Assembly (NCBI GenBank): GCA_033812795.1
Contig: JAPXSY010000104.1
Span: 1-8,514, forward strand
Reading direction: 5' to 3'
Source: JAPXSY01 sp033812795
GTDB taxonomy: Bacteria; Verrucomicrobiota; Kiritimatiellia; RFP12; UBA1067
DNA length: 8,514 nt
A program made the translations under genes and the position numbers. The first letter of the stretch is position 1; the number at the start of each line of letters is the position of its first letter. A model generated the notes under the pieces. It did no database searches. It worked only from the letters and a program-made list of their open reading frames with translations, and was not told where the DNA came from. Below, one piece after another: positions 1-5,492 of this stretch.

Positions 1-1042
1 CCTCACGGCTCGTGTTGGGGCTACAGAACAGGCCGCACCTGTCCTGCGCCAGTTTCGCGTACTCCGGGTTCAACTCGACCAGCACGGCCCGGCGTCCGTT
101 GCCGCTCGCCACGTCGCCCGTGGTCCCGCTCCCGCCGAACGGGTCAAGCACTGTGCCGCCTGCCGGGCACCCGGCGAGGATGCACGGCACAATCAGCGCG
201 GGCGGGAAGGTGGCGAAGTGGGCGCCGTCGTAGGTTGACGTTCCCACCGTCCACACGTCCCGCTTGTTCCTGAACAGTTGCTCCGGGTCATTGCACGCCC
301 GGCCCCCGTCGTCCCGTCCCGGCAGGTTCCCGTGAATCTTCGTGCCGCCCACGGCCCGCTTGTTCCCGATGTTCGTCCGATGGTTTGCGGCAGCCAGCGG
401 CCCGGCGTCCGTGTGGAAGTGCTTGGCGTCAATCCGGTCCTTCGATTCGAGCATCTTCCTCACGTCAGACGGTCCCGACTGCACCGGCTCCTTGATCGCC
501 TCCGCGTCGTAGTAGTACCGATCCGATTTGGTCAGGAGGAAGATGTACTCATGGCTTTTCGTCGGCCTGTCCGTCACGCTCTCCGGCATGGGGTTCGGCT
601 TCGCCCACACGATGTCAGAGCGCAGCCACCAGCCATCAGCCTGCAACGCAAACGCCACGCGCCAGGGGATGCCCACAAGTTCCTTGGGCTTCAATCCCAT
701 CGCCCACCAATCGGGAGTGTCCTTGTGCGGCGGAGTGCTGGAGTCAGGAGTTCGGTCGGCCCCAAAAGGTTTGTGCGCGTACTTCTTCCCCCAGTAGCCC
801 GTGTAGGAATCGCCCAGGTTCAGCCACAACGTTCCGTCCTCGCGCAGCACCCGGCGCACTTCGCGGAACACGGCCACCATGTTCTCGACGTACTCCTGCG
901 GCGTCCGCTCCAGCCCGATCTGCCCGGCGTGTCCATAGTCGCGCAACCCCCAGTACGGCGGGGACGTGACACAGCAGTTGACGGACTCATCCGGCAGCGT
1001 CTTCAACACCTCTCTGCAATCGCCTGTCAGGATCGTCACCAT
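1..1042 (-). CDS. Site-specific DNA methyltransferase (N4-cytosine/N6-adenine type), 3' end cut by window
   Basis: The start is ATG at 1042-1040, one base after the TGA of the upstream gene. 347 codons are open and the frame is still open at base 1, so only the C-terminus is missing. The protein opens with VTILTGDCREVLKTLPDESV. The catalytic motif TSPPYW is at residues 26-31 and the S-adenosylmethionine-binding motif DPFGGSGTT at about 300-308. This order, catalytic motif first and AdoMet motif last with a target-recognition region between, is that of beta-class amino-methyltransferases (N6_N4_Mtase family). SPPY rather than DPPY is common in N4-cytosine enzymes, but the methylated base cannot be settled from the motif. 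No restriction endonuclease is visible, so in this context it is probably an orphan phage enzyme that modifies phage DNA. The complete motif set suggests an active enzyme. Confidence 0.93.
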   Translation of the reverse strand, partial: MVTILTGDCREVLKTLPDESVNCCVTSPPYWGLRDYGHAGQIGLERTPQEYVENMVAVFREVRRVLREDGTLWLNLGDSYTGYWGKKYAHKPFGADRTPDSSTPPHKDTPDWWAMGLKPKELVGIPWRVAFALQADGWWLRSDIVWAKPNPMPESVTDRPTKSHEYIFLLTKSDRYYYDAEAIKEPVQSGPSDVRKMLESKDRIDAKHFHTDAGPLAAANHRTNIGNKRAVGGTKIHGNLPGRDDGGRACNDPEQLFRNKRDVWTVGTSTYDGAHFATFPPALIVPCILAGCPAGGTVLDPFGGSGTTGDVASGNGRRAVLVELNPEYAKLAQDRCGLFCSPNTSRE

Positions 1043-1043
1043 G

Positions 1044-1442
1044 TCAGTCCTCAGAACCCGGAAGCCCCAACAAAGGGCTGGTGCCTACGTCGCTACCGCG
1101 CCGAGGCACATCCACGGCGTTCTGCGAATGCCCTACCTCTAATCTCAACCGTTTAATCTCTTCCTTCATCGCCTTCCAGTGTCTGGCAATACTTGCACGG
1201 TCAAACGGCGGGGATGGAACGCAAGCAATGGACCACGACGGATCATACTTCAGCGCATCATCAACATCAGAACCAAGCCTCTCCACGCGACAAACAGCCC
1301 GCCGCACATCATCAGCGCTCAGGCCGTGCTCCTCCATGTACTCCGCCAGCCAATCCCATAGATCATCCAGCTCCCGGTCCCGGCGCTGCATCGCCAGCAA
1401 ACGTTCTTCCGCCACGCAATTCGGTAACCCGTTCATCATCAT
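1044..1442 (-). CDS. Hypothetical protein, 132 aa, acidic and helical
   Basis: I do not recognise this protein. Three consecutive ATG codons (1442, 1439, 1436) open the frame. A GGGAGG at 1449-1444 sits 1 nt before the first and 7 nt before the third, while an AAGGAAAGG slightly upstream suits the first, so the true start may be any of them. The N-terminal half is rich in Glu, Asp and Arg (RDRELDDLWDWLAEYMEEHG) and looks helical. A second charged helix (HWKAMKEEIKRLRLEVG) lies near residues 88-104, and the C-terminus is low in complexity. I see no transmembrane segment or cysteine pair. It ends one base before the methyltransferase start and is probably co-transcribed with it. An accessory role to the methyltransferase is only a guess from position. 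Confidence 0.72.
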   Translation of the reverse strand: MMMNGLPNCVAEERLLAMQRRDRELDDLWDWLAEYMEEHGLSADDVRRAVCRVERLGSDVDDALKYDPSWSIACVPSPPFDRASIARHWKAMKEEIKRLRLEVGHSQNAVDVPRRGSDVGTSPLLGLPGSED

Positions 1443-1486
1443 ACCTCCCGCCTTTCCTTAATTGCCAAGTAAGTTTCGAGTGTCAT
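1439..1486 (-). CDS. Possible 15-codon leader ORF coupled to the 132-aa gene
   Basis: ATG at 1486 opens a reading of MTLETYLAIKERREV that ends in TGA at 1441-1439. The stop overlaps the first ATG of the next gene as ATGA, the geometry of translational coupling. A weak GGGA lies 5 nt upstream of the ATG. The composition is protein-like, but 15 codons is too short to prove coding. It may equally be chance upstream sequence carrying the next gene's Shine-Dalgarno. Confidence 0.28.
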   Translation of the reverse strand: MTLETYLAIKERREV

Positions 1487-1503
1487 GTCGTTCCCAACAA
1501 AAT

Positions 1504-1621
1504 GAGCAGGGTTGGAATTGAACCAACACGAACTGGCCTCAGACCACCACGGATTAAAGCCCGAATCGAACGGGCTGCGCCAGCTCTGTTCCTGACCGAG
1601 ATACCTACTCGGACTCTGCTC
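1504..1621 (-). ncRNA. tRNA-like folded element with two T-arm motifs
   Basis: On the minus strand two hairpins carry full matches to the tRNA T-loop consensus GTTCRANYC, each with at least five stem pairs. One is GTTGG-TTCAATT-CCAAC at 1527-1511; the other is GCCCG-TTCGATT-CGGGC at 1575-1559. The 3' side of the first runs into CCTGCTC, whose last six bases pair with GAGCAG at 1621-1616 like an acceptor stem. Just inside is a D-arm-like hairpin, CCGAG-TAGGTAT-CTCGG (1612-1596). An eight-pair stem GAGCTGGC/GCCAGTTC (one G-U) encloses the second T-arm-like hairpin. At 118 nt it is too long for a standard tRNA, no anticodon arm has the expected form, and no CCA is encoded. It could be a decayed tRNA array, a phage attachment-site remnant or another structured RNA. 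It fills most of the gap between two genes and begins right after a stop codon. Confidence 0.35.
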
Positions 1622-1804
1622 TTAACGCCGCGCCTCACCTTTCGCGTTATCCCCAAAAACGTTGTTCGCTATCCCCTTAGAAGGCTTGCGCTTATTCGGT
1701 GCCGCGTTTGCTCTCTTGATGTACTCGGCATAATCGACGTACTCCTTCAACGCTGTCTTGAGGTTTTCAAGCAATCTGTCATGTTCGATTTCTCGAATGT
1801 TCAT
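1622..1804 (-). CDS. Hypothetical small protein, 60 aa
   Basis: I do not recognise this protein. I place the start at ATG 1804-1802 because AAGGGG at 1816-1811 lies 6 nt upstream. A longer version from GTG 1822 would bury that Shine-Dalgarno inside the gene. The N-terminal half (NIREIEHDRLLENLKTALKE) is a probable amphipathic helix. The C-terminal half is very basic (about residues 30-60: Lys, Arg, Asn, Ala, Gly), suggesting contact with nucleic acid. It follows the ParB-fold gene after about 80 bp and ends directly against the tRNA-like element. Confidence 0.6.
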   Translation of the reverse strand: MNIREIEHDRLLENLKTALKEYVDYAEYIKRANAAPNKRKPSKGIANNVFGDNAKGEARR

Positions 1805-1882
1805 TTCGTACCCCTTCATCACCGGATAACCAAGCCTTAGAGCGACGGGCTACCGCGCCTTGTCTCCCGTGGTTGGCGGTAC

Positions 1883-2692
1883 TCACGCCCCCTCCGGCAC
1901 CATGATCCTGCTTCCTCGCCTCTTGTAGTTGATCAGACGCAGCACCCCGATCCCGCACCCGCGCTCGCTCGCTTTCGCGCCGGTCTCGATCTCCAGCATC
2001 TTCACGCTTCGCAGCATTGCTGACCGGCCTCCGAGTCGCTTCAACTTGTTGGCGTGTTCTTCAACGTCGATGCCGTTGTGCAACAGCCAGAAGATTCCCT
2101 TGTGGCAGGTGCTGTGCAATGGTTCCGTTCCGTTCACCTCACGCTGGATCGAAATAGCATTCTTGCAGGCGTCTGTGTTCATCGTCCAAGACCGAATCAG
2201 GCAAGACGGGAAGTCAACGCCCTTCATATCCTTTCCGTCTTCGGTCACGGACAGCCCTTGCGTTGCCAGCCAATCTGCAATCTGCTTTTCAGGGTTCAAC
2301 GCTGCGCGGACGCTCGCGTTGAACTTGGCGACCGCCGGAACATTCGTGCGCCGGACGTTCAGAGAGATGAACGCACGCGCCTCATGCTCGCGCCCATCGG
2401 ACTTGAACAACACGCACGGAACATCGCGGATGTCTCCGCGCCGCCTAGCAGCAAGCAACCGCTGCTGGCCGTCCACCACGTACTTGTCACCGTTCGCCCG
2501 CTCCATGACGACGATGGAGTTGAACGCCACCCAGTTGAACCCACGCGCCAGCGCCAGCGTGTTCCTGTCGCTCACCTCTGGCCGCTGATAGGCGTGGTCA
2601 ACCTTCAATTCATCCACCGCCACCTTGCACTGCCTTCCATTGTCTCCAGGCTTCACCCAGTCATACCGCTCCACTTTGTCCACCTGCTTCAT
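1883..2692 (-). CDS. ParB/sulfiredoxin-fold domain protein (DGQQR motif)
   Basis: The protein has 269 residues. ATG at 2692 follows an AAAGGAGA ribosome site by about 6 nt. The N-terminal 120 residues have the layout of the ParB N-terminal (ParB/Srx) fold. A VAVDELKVDHAYQRPEVS segment (25-42) resembles the 'I.v..l.iD..YQRp' entry strand. VVDGQQRLLAA (72-82) matches the box that reads GEHR or GQHR in other members. VPCVLF (91-96) is the following strand. ParB-fold proteins bind CTP or ATP, and some phage members have nuclease or regulatory roles. The C-terminal 150 residues are helical and unrecognised, with several cysteines (164, 176, 196, 246). There is no parA neighbour or visible parS cluster, so chromosome-type partition is unlikely. 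A regulator or DNA-processing enzyme of the phage early region is more likely. It may belong to a DUF6551-like group, which I cannot confirm. Confidence 0.85.
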   Translation of the reverse strand: MKQVDKVERYDWVKPGDNGRQCKVAVDELKVDHAYQRPEVSDRNTLALARGFNWVAFNSIVVMERANGDKYVVDGQQRLLAARRRGDIRDVPCVLFKSDGREHEARAFISLNVRRTNVPAVAKFNASVRAALNPEKQIADWLATQGLSVTEDGKDMKGVDFPSCLIRSWTMNTDACKNAISIQREVNGTEPLHSTCHKGIFWLLHNGIDVEEHANKLKRLGGRSAMLRSVKMLEIETGAKASERGCGIGVLRLINYKRRGSRIMVPEGA

Positions 2693-2724
2693 TTCTGTTC
2701 TCCTTTCAATTTGCCTCGTTCTTA

Positions 2725-2841
2725 TCAGTACGGGACCTCTTCCGGCGCTGCTTCCGCGCCTAACGGCCCGTGTTGGAGGTACGCTTCCCGAACTCTACCC
2801 ATTCCTCGTGAGTCATCGGCGTTGACTTCTCCATTAGGCAC
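2725..2841 (-). CDS. Possible small protein, 38 aa
   Basis: A GTG at 2841-2839 opens a 38-codon frame ending in TGA at 2727-2725. It reads VPNGEVNADDSRGMGRVREA and ends GAEAAPEEVPY. An AGGG at 2851-2848 stands 6 nt before the start, a modest ribosome site. The frame lies between the stop of the zinc-knuckle gene (13 bp away) and the ParB-fold gene (32 bp away), filling a gap in a tightly packed operon. Its acidic, non-repetitive composition looks protein-like. No family is recognised, and a competing 24-codon frame (ATG at 2834) overlaps it. Confidence 0.4.
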   Translation of the reverse strand: MPNGEVNADDSRGMGRVREAYLQHGPLGAEAAPEEVPY

Positions 2842-2854
2842 AGGCGGCCCTATT

Positions 2855-3208
2855 TTACTTATCAGATACGCAGGCAGCATATTTCTCCTTGCTCAGCATC
2901 CCGCTGCTTCGGCACACGCGGCACCCGATCCCACGGCACAGCGGGCACAGCCGCGACGGCATCCCTTGCCGCAGCGCGAACGCTGCGCTGTCCAGCCATG
3001 CCAAGGCTACATCGTATTGAGTATGGGCGAATAACGCTGGGGCCTCCTCGTGAAGCTCCTCCAGCAGACTGGCGGAGTCGGACATCATCCTGACGGCCTT
3101 GCGCAGATCGGAGCGCCGCTTCCACACAGCCTCTATGCGGGCGGGGATCACTTCACCGGCGTCGTCACGCATCCTCGGCATGGGTTTTGGTTTGGGTATC
3201 GGTGTCAC
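2855..3208 (-). CDS. Zinc-knuckle (CxxCxGxGCxxC) protein, 117 aa
   Basis: I choose GTG at 3208-3206, which has AAGGA nine bases upstream and begins just after the SSB-like gene. A longer reading overlaps that gene and has an Arg/Ser-rich, unlikely N-terminus. The protein starts MTPIPKPKPMPRMRDDAGEV, continues with two charged helices (about 20-85), and ends in CPLCRGIGCRVCRSSG (residues 88-103). Cys88, Cys91, Cys96 and Cys99 form one DnaJ-type zinc knuckle. Such single-knuckle tails occur in small phage proteins and usually mediate protein or nucleic-acid contacts. The specific role is unknown. Position immediately after the recombination genes suggests a DNA-metabolism accessory. Confidence 0.72.
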   Translation of the reverse strand: MTPIPKPKPMPRMRDDAGEVIPARIEAVWKRRSDLRKAVRMMSDSASLLEELHEEAPALFAHTQYDVALAWLDSAAFALRQGMPSRLCPLCRGIGCRVCRSSGMLSKEKYAACVSDK

Positions 3209-3254
3209 GTCGGAAAATCCTTGCGCGTTGTCCGCATGCGCGCCCCGCGTCCCG

Positions 3255-3995
3255 TCAGAACGGGCAGGGTTCCAGTTGGTTCCACATCGCCACCCACTCT
3301 TCCCGAGTGATGGCATCCTGCGGTTTGCCGCCGCCGCCCGCGTCAACGAAGGCGAACCATGCCGCCTCAAGCGCGGGCTGGTCGAGGCTGTCGTTGGCCG
3401 CTCCGAACACATTCCAGACCTTCTCCATGACCTGCTCGACGGTCATGCTCGCCATCGGATTGGCCGGCCTGGTTTTGGCCGTGGCGGGTTTCGCGGGAAC
3501 TCCGCGCGGGGCCGTGGCGGGTTTCGCTGGAACTCCGTGCGGGGCCGCGGGCTTCGCGGCAGCCGTCCCGCCCAACGCGCGGAACTTGGCCGCGTACTTC
3601 TTGGCGAACTCCTCGCGGCTGATGGGCGCGGGGATGTCCGCCGCCGCGCCGCCGCCGACCGGATTGACCCACGCGACCTTCGGGTAAAGGTGCTCCTTGT
3701 CCACAAAACCCGGCTCCATCTTGATCGTGAGACTCACCCGCTCGGGCATCTGGATGGTCATCAGGTCGAGCACGTCATTACCGTCCCATCCAGACCACTC
3801 CTTCACCCGGTCGATATTCTTGACCATCACAACGCCATCCTTGCTGACGAGCGTTGTGACGCTCTTGATCTGATCGGTCGTGCCGTCCGGCATGTCCACG
3901 GTGTGCAGGCACGTCATCAGCAGCGATCCGCTTTTGCCGTCGCCCACGCTCACGGCGTCAACCGTGGCGGTGTATCTTCCCTCTTGGGTAATCAT
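3255..3995 (-). CDS. Probable phage single-stranded DNA-binding protein (DUF669-like), 246 aa
   Basis: Start ATG 3995-3993 has AAAGGA about 9 nt upstream and lies 19 bp after the ATPase stop. The N-terminal 110 residues are beta-rich (GRYTATVDAVSVGDGKSGSL, then VTTLVSKDGVVMVKN and VSLTIKMEP) and resemble OB-fold phage ssDNA-binding proteins of the DUF669 kind. A Pro/Ala/Lys linker follows at about 145-182, with GVPAKPAT twice. A helical domain then spans 183-240 (TVEQVMEKVWNVFGAA; ITREEWVAMWNQ). The protein ends LEPCPF; the terminal Pro-Phe recalls the acidic ...DIPF tip that bacterial SSBs use to bind partners, though the acidic run is weak here. Family similarity is read by eye; the main support is its place after a Sak4-like ATPase and a nuclease. 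Its expected role is to coat ssDNA during annealing. Confidence 0.6.
   Translation of the reverse strand: MITQEGRYTATVDAVSVGDGKSGSLLMTCLHTVDMPDGTTDQIKSVTTLVSKDGVVMVKNIDRVKEWSGWDGNDVLDLMTIQMPERVSLTIKMEPGFVDKEHLYPKVAWVNPVGGGAAADIPAPISREEFAKKYAAKFRALGGTAAAKPAAPHGVPAKPATAPRGVPAKPATAKTRPANPMASMTVEQVMEKVWNVFGAANDSLDQPALEAAWFAFVDAGGGGKPQDAITREEWVAMWNQLEPCPF
3478..3543 (-). repeat. 33-bp tandem repeat, two copies, in the SSB-like linker
   Basis: Copies at 3478-3510 and 3511-3543 differ at two positions. They encode the repeated VPAKPATAPRG-type segment of the Pro/Ala linker. A degenerate third unit may follow. The 33-bp period keeps the frame, so copy number can change linker length without breaking the gene. 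Confidence 0.85.
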
Positions 3996-4014
3996 CTTCT
4001 GGTGTCCTTTCTTG

Positions 4015-4854
4015 TTAGTTAAGAATCTGTTTCCAGACATCCGCGCCGTTGTCGGCGGTGATCTGGAGCGGGGGGAGCTGCGAGCCGTCAGCGCGGCGGC
4101 TCTTCGCCATGCAGTGCGGGTTGACCGAACTGTACAGGGCGCGTGTGCCGCACCCCTGAGCCTTGCCTGACTCGTCGATGACGACCTCCTCGCGGACGCA
4201 CAGGACAAAGTCGGCCCAGTCGCGCATTTTCTCCTTGATCGAGGACTTCCCGCCGTCGCCGGCGTCCTGAAGGCGCGGCTCGATCCGCTTGTAATCGTCG
4301 CCCTCGACGTTGGCGACGTTGTAGTTAGAAGAATGCGCGATAAAGCAGACGTTGATCTTCTGCTCAACCACGGCGTCGATGTCGATAAGCATCTGCCCCC
4401 ACTCGTCATAGACGTGGCGGAAGCCCTTGCCGTAGCCGTAGCCCTCGATATTGCGGACGGCGGCGCCCTTGTCGGTGCGGACGTTTGCCAACACCCAGTG
4501 CTCGCAGTAGTTCTGGAGCGGGGTGCAGGAGTCGATCACAAGCCACTCGCCGGACTTCATGCTGGAGCAGGATTTGATGACCGAGCGGAAGTCCGACCAG
4601 TCGGCTGGCGTGACGCACGGGATTTCAGCCCCGATAGATGCGAGGGACTTGTCGAGGTCGATGAAGCGCGCGCCGGGGAGACGGCTTGCAAAGGTCGTCT
4701 TGCCCATGCCTCCGACTCCGTAGAGCAGGACGCGCTTTCCGATCTCATGGGGTTTCGACCACGCGACGGGCGCGGTCGGGGCCTGACGCGGGGCCATGTT
4801 CAGCACTGGCTGACGGTCGGCGGCGGGCGGTGGGGTTCTTGTCGGGATTGTCAT
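4015..4854 (-). CDS. Sak4-like RecA-fold ATPase (AAA_24), annealing/recombination protein, 279 aa
   Basis: Start ATG 4854-4852 follows AAGGAG and a 22-bp leader shared with the preceding gene; the upstream stop TAA runs into the Shine-Dalgarno. After a Pro-rich 30-residue tail comes a RecA-like core. Walker A is GVGGMGKT (46-53), preceded by KRVLLY. A 'RFIDLDKSLASIG' strand follows at about 63-75. Walker B is EWLVIDSC (103-110), with Asp108. VCFIAHSS further on is the strand that ends in a sensor His. These features and the length match AAA_24/Sak4 phage proteins, ATPases known to assist single-strand annealing with SSB. The flanking nuclease and SSB-like genes support this. Regulatory alternatives within AAA_24 exist but fit less well. 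Confidence 0.85.
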   Translation of the reverse strand: MTIPTRTPPPAADRQPVLNMAPRQAPTAPVAWSKPHEIGKRVLLYGVGGMGKTTFASRLPGARFIDLDKSLASIGAEIPCVTPADWSDFRSVIKSCSSMKSGEWLVIDSCTPLQNYCEHWVLANVRTDKGAAVRNIEGYGYGKGFRHVYDEWGQMLIDIDAVVEQKINVCFIAHSSNYNVANVEGDDYKRIEPRLQDAGDGGKSSIKEKMRDWADFVLCVREEVVIDESGKAQGCGTRALYSSVNPHCMAKSRRADGSQLPPLQITADNGADVWKQILN

Positions 4855-4867
4855 TTTTCGTTTCTCC

Positions 4868-5476
4868 TTATTCAGCATCGAACCAACTGTCCTTGAAATA
4901 CCGGATCGCGTCGCTTTCCTCCTCCACGGCAGCGAGCTGTACGGCCTCGCTTGGATCGCGGATGTACTGGATCGCGCAACCGTCCTGCTCCACGGCAGCG
5001 AGCTGTACGGCCTCGCTCGGATCGCGGATGTACCGGATCGCGTAGCCGTCATTCTTGACCACCTCCAACTGGACGGCCTCGCTCGGGCTGGCGATGTACT
5101 GGATCGCGTAGCAGTCATTCTTGACCGCCTCCAACTGGACGGCCTCGCTCGGGCTGGCGATGTACCGGATCGCGTAGCCGCACTTCTTGACCGCCTCCAA
5201 CTGGACGGCCTCGCTCGGATCGCGGATGTACCGGATCGCGTAGCCGTCATTCTTGACCGCCTCCAACTGGACGGCCTCGCTCGGGCTGGCGATGTACTGG
5301 ATCGCGTAGCAGTCATTCTTGACCGCCTCCAACTGGACGGCCTCGCTCGGGCTGGCGATGTACCGGATCGCGTAGCAGTCATTCTTGACCGCCTCCAACT
5401 GCACGGCCTCGTCTCCGATGATTTCTTGCGTGACCACCTCAACACCCGTGATCTCTGCGAATCTTTTCTTTGTCAT
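4868..5476 (-). CDS. Eight-repeat protein, 22-residue DUF4116-like units, 202 aa
   Basis: ATG at 5476 follows AAGGAG about 10 nt upstream, and the gene begins 16 bp after the nuclease stop. A 22-residue head (MTKKRFAEITGVEVVTQEII) is followed by eight near-identical 22-residue units of the form EAVQLEAVKNDGYAIRYIRD plus PS, with a short SWFDAE tail. Each unit should form a helix (EAVQLEAVK) and a second short element (YAIRYI), giving an alpha-solenoid scaffold. Similar repeats occur in DUF4116 proteins of phages and large viruses, whose function is unknown to me. Position inside the recombination block, the shared ribosome-site leader and the variable residues at unit positions 9-12 (NDC, NDG, KCG, EES) suggest an adaptable binding surface. 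Repeat copy number may vary between relatives. Confidence 0.85.
   Translation of the reverse strand: MTKKRFAEITGVEVVTQEIIGDEAVQLEAVKNDCYAIRYIASPSEAVQLEAVKNDCYAIQYIASPSEAVQLEAVKNDGYAIRYIRDPSEAVQLEAVKKCGYAIRYIASPSEAVQLEAVKNDCYAIQYIASPSEAVQLEVVKNDGYAIRYIRDPSEAVQLAAVEQDGCAIQYIRDPSEAVQLAAVEEESDAIRYFKDSWFDAE
4883..5410 (-). repeat. 66-bp tandem repeat, eight units
   Basis: Units run 5410-5345, 5344-5279, 5278-5213, 5212-5147, 5146-5081, 5080-5015, 5014-4949 and 4948-4883 on the minus strand. Units 2 and 5 are identical over all 66 bases; units 3 and 6 differ at one base; units 1 and 4 differ at five, four of them within five bases. Units 1-3 and 4-6 are therefore a duplicated 198-bp block. Units 7 and 8 are more diverged and look older. 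Confidence 0.95.
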
Positions 5477-5492
5477 TTTTCGTTTCTCCTTG

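Noticed and set aside
278..1156. Long plus-strand open frame of 292 codons
   Set aside because: It is the antisense of the methyltransferase gene, which has full catalytic motifs on the minus strand. The plus product is Arg/Pro/His-rich with no recognisable motif.
1193..1840. Plus-strand frame containing RVGIEPT and ARIERA
   Set aside because: These strings are what antisense tRNA T-arms look like when translated. They support the tRNA-like element, not a protein.
1808..1882. Second tRNA-like candidate, with GTACC/GGTAC ends 75 nt apart and a D-loop-like GGTAGCCC
   Set aside because: No T-loop or anticodon arm can be drawn, and part of it overlaps the 60-aa gene's ribosome site and start.
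3995..4409. N-terminal extension of the SSB-like gene to 4409
   Set aside because: The added 138 residues are Ser/Arg/Thr-rich antiframe sequence of the ATPase gene. A good ribosome site precedes the internal ATG at 3995.
4883..5410. CRISPR array
   Set aside because: The 66-bp units abut without unique spacers and encode an in-frame protein repeat.
4854..5445. N-terminal extension of the ATPase gene through the repeats
   Set aside because: That reading is an out-of-frame, Ser/Arg-rich translation of the repeat array. ATG 4854 has its own strong ribosome site.
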